Positions 17,276 through 18,049 of a stretch of 18,049 nucleotides of DNA are shown piece by piece (position 1 is the first letter of the stretch; each line of letters begins with the position of its first letter). The notes below the pieces were generated by a model. It worked only from the letters and a program-made list of their open reading frames with translations. It searched no databases and was not told the DNA's origin. The DNA comes from Hymenoscyphus infarciens (Eukaryota > Ascomycota > Leotiomycetes > Helotiales > Helotiaceae): the NCBI GenBank assembly GCA_001414345.1, contig LLCB01000599.1, positions 1 to 18,049 on the forward strand, given 5' to 3'. The translations under genes and the position numbers were made by a program.

Positions 17276-18049
17276 CTAGTTATTAAAAAGATAGAATTTA
17301 AGATTCTTACTCTTATACTCTAGAACCTACTATTATATACTAGCTATTAGTAACTCTCTTAGATATTTTAGAAAATCAGCTTTTTATACTCTTCTAATAC
17401 TAAATATTACTATAACTATACTACTATCTTTTAAATTATATATTAAAGCTATTTAAATATACTAAAAGTATATATAGATAATAAACTATAGTATTATTAG
17501 TAGCTAAAAACTAGCCTTTCTCTCTTTTCTAGTAAAACTCTAGAAACTTAAAATTAACTTATTCTAAAAGACTAAGCTTAAAGTATATTCTATTATTATT
17601 CTCTCTTTTTATTTTCTTCTTTTCTTTTTTATTAAATTTAATATATTACTTTTAAATATTTTATAAAAGCTAGTTAAACTTTATATTTATAATAATATTC
17701 TCTTTATACTCTCTATAATAATAGTTAGGCTTCTAAATATTATTATTATCTATATTAGATTAGGTTTATTTTTAATCTTTTAGTATTATCTAGCTCTTTA
17801 GTTATATTATAAAAGAAGCTAATTTATTCTTTTTCTAAGTATTAGGCTTAGTAATAGTATATATTATTCTAGTCTATATACTCTTATATATCTCTTTACT
17901 AGTAGTATATAATTTATACTATTATATCTATTATAATATCTAAGCTTACTATCTCTCTCTTTCTTTATCTTAAGTATAAGCGTCTATATAATATTAATTA
18001 GTTTCTTCTCTTTTATAAGTATAACTAATTCCTTTATTTAGTAAATATA
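17145..18049. repeat. AT-rich, RIP-like mutated block (right)
   Basis: This has the same composition and residual CT/AG context as the left block, and it continues past the window end. No open frame of note. Apart from the duplication listed, no repeat unit could be resolved by eye. It is probably a heavily mutated mobile element or relic. Confidence 0.85.
17341..17490. repeat. Direct duplication, copy 2 (fully mutated)
   Basis: This is the partner of 17,096-17,275 in the same orientation. Differences at the conserved left part are C to T and G to A. It lies wholly inside the AT-rich block. Confidence 0.7.

Overview
The window looks like a filamentous ascomycete chromosome (Pezizomycotina, perhaps Leotiomycetes; this placement is inferred from protein resemblance). 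The evidence is short spliceosomal introns with GTACGT, GTATGT, GTAAGT and GTAAGA donors and CTAAC-type branch points, CA/CT-rich leaders, and a GYF-domain protein of fungal architecture. It also shows strongly mutated AT-rich repeats with the pattern of repeat-induced point mutation (RIP).

Layout: 1-~2950 is an AT-rich repeat block. It holds a diverged direct duplication (~165-328 and ~527-690), a satellite of nine ~160-bp units (766-~2178) and a heavily mutated copy of a small element (~2315-2780). From ~3100 to ~14.4 kb lies a normal-composition gene island. Its genes are a one-pass membrane protein of unknown function (3562-4350, +), a two-exon gene for a small two-helix membrane protein resembling the fungal OM14-C-terminal family (4762-5441, -), a four-exon gene for a 1476-residue GYF-domain protein of the Smy2/Mpd2/GIGYF type (6560-11357, -), and a Gly/Met-rich orphan protein (13359-14285, +) whose mRNA would carry a G-triplet array just after the stop. 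From ~14.6 kb to 17.1 kb the sequence is degenerate and repeat-derived. It contains a broken minus-strand frame and a better-preserved 472-bp copy of the small element seen at 2.3 kb, with inverted ends and a 9-bp flanking direct repeat. From ~17.14 kb to the end the sequence is again almost pure AT-rich, with a second diverged duplication.

The genes do not form a cluster or pathway. The OM14-like and GYF genes are tandem on the minus strand. The GYF and Gly/Met-rich genes are divergent across a ~2-kb spacer. The GYF protein is probably a translation/mRNA-control adaptor. Besides its GYF domain it has an N-terminal YxxxxL-hydrophobic sequence of the eIF4E-binding kind, inside a conserved block.

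The most informative non-genic signal is the mutation pattern. In the AT-rich blocks essentially every remaining C precedes T and every remaining G follows A, as if CpA, CpG and CpC had been used up and CpT spared. The two copies of the small element show both ends of that process (CCGG in one, CTAG in the other). I found no convincing tRNA, rRNA, CRISPR array or intact transposase gene.
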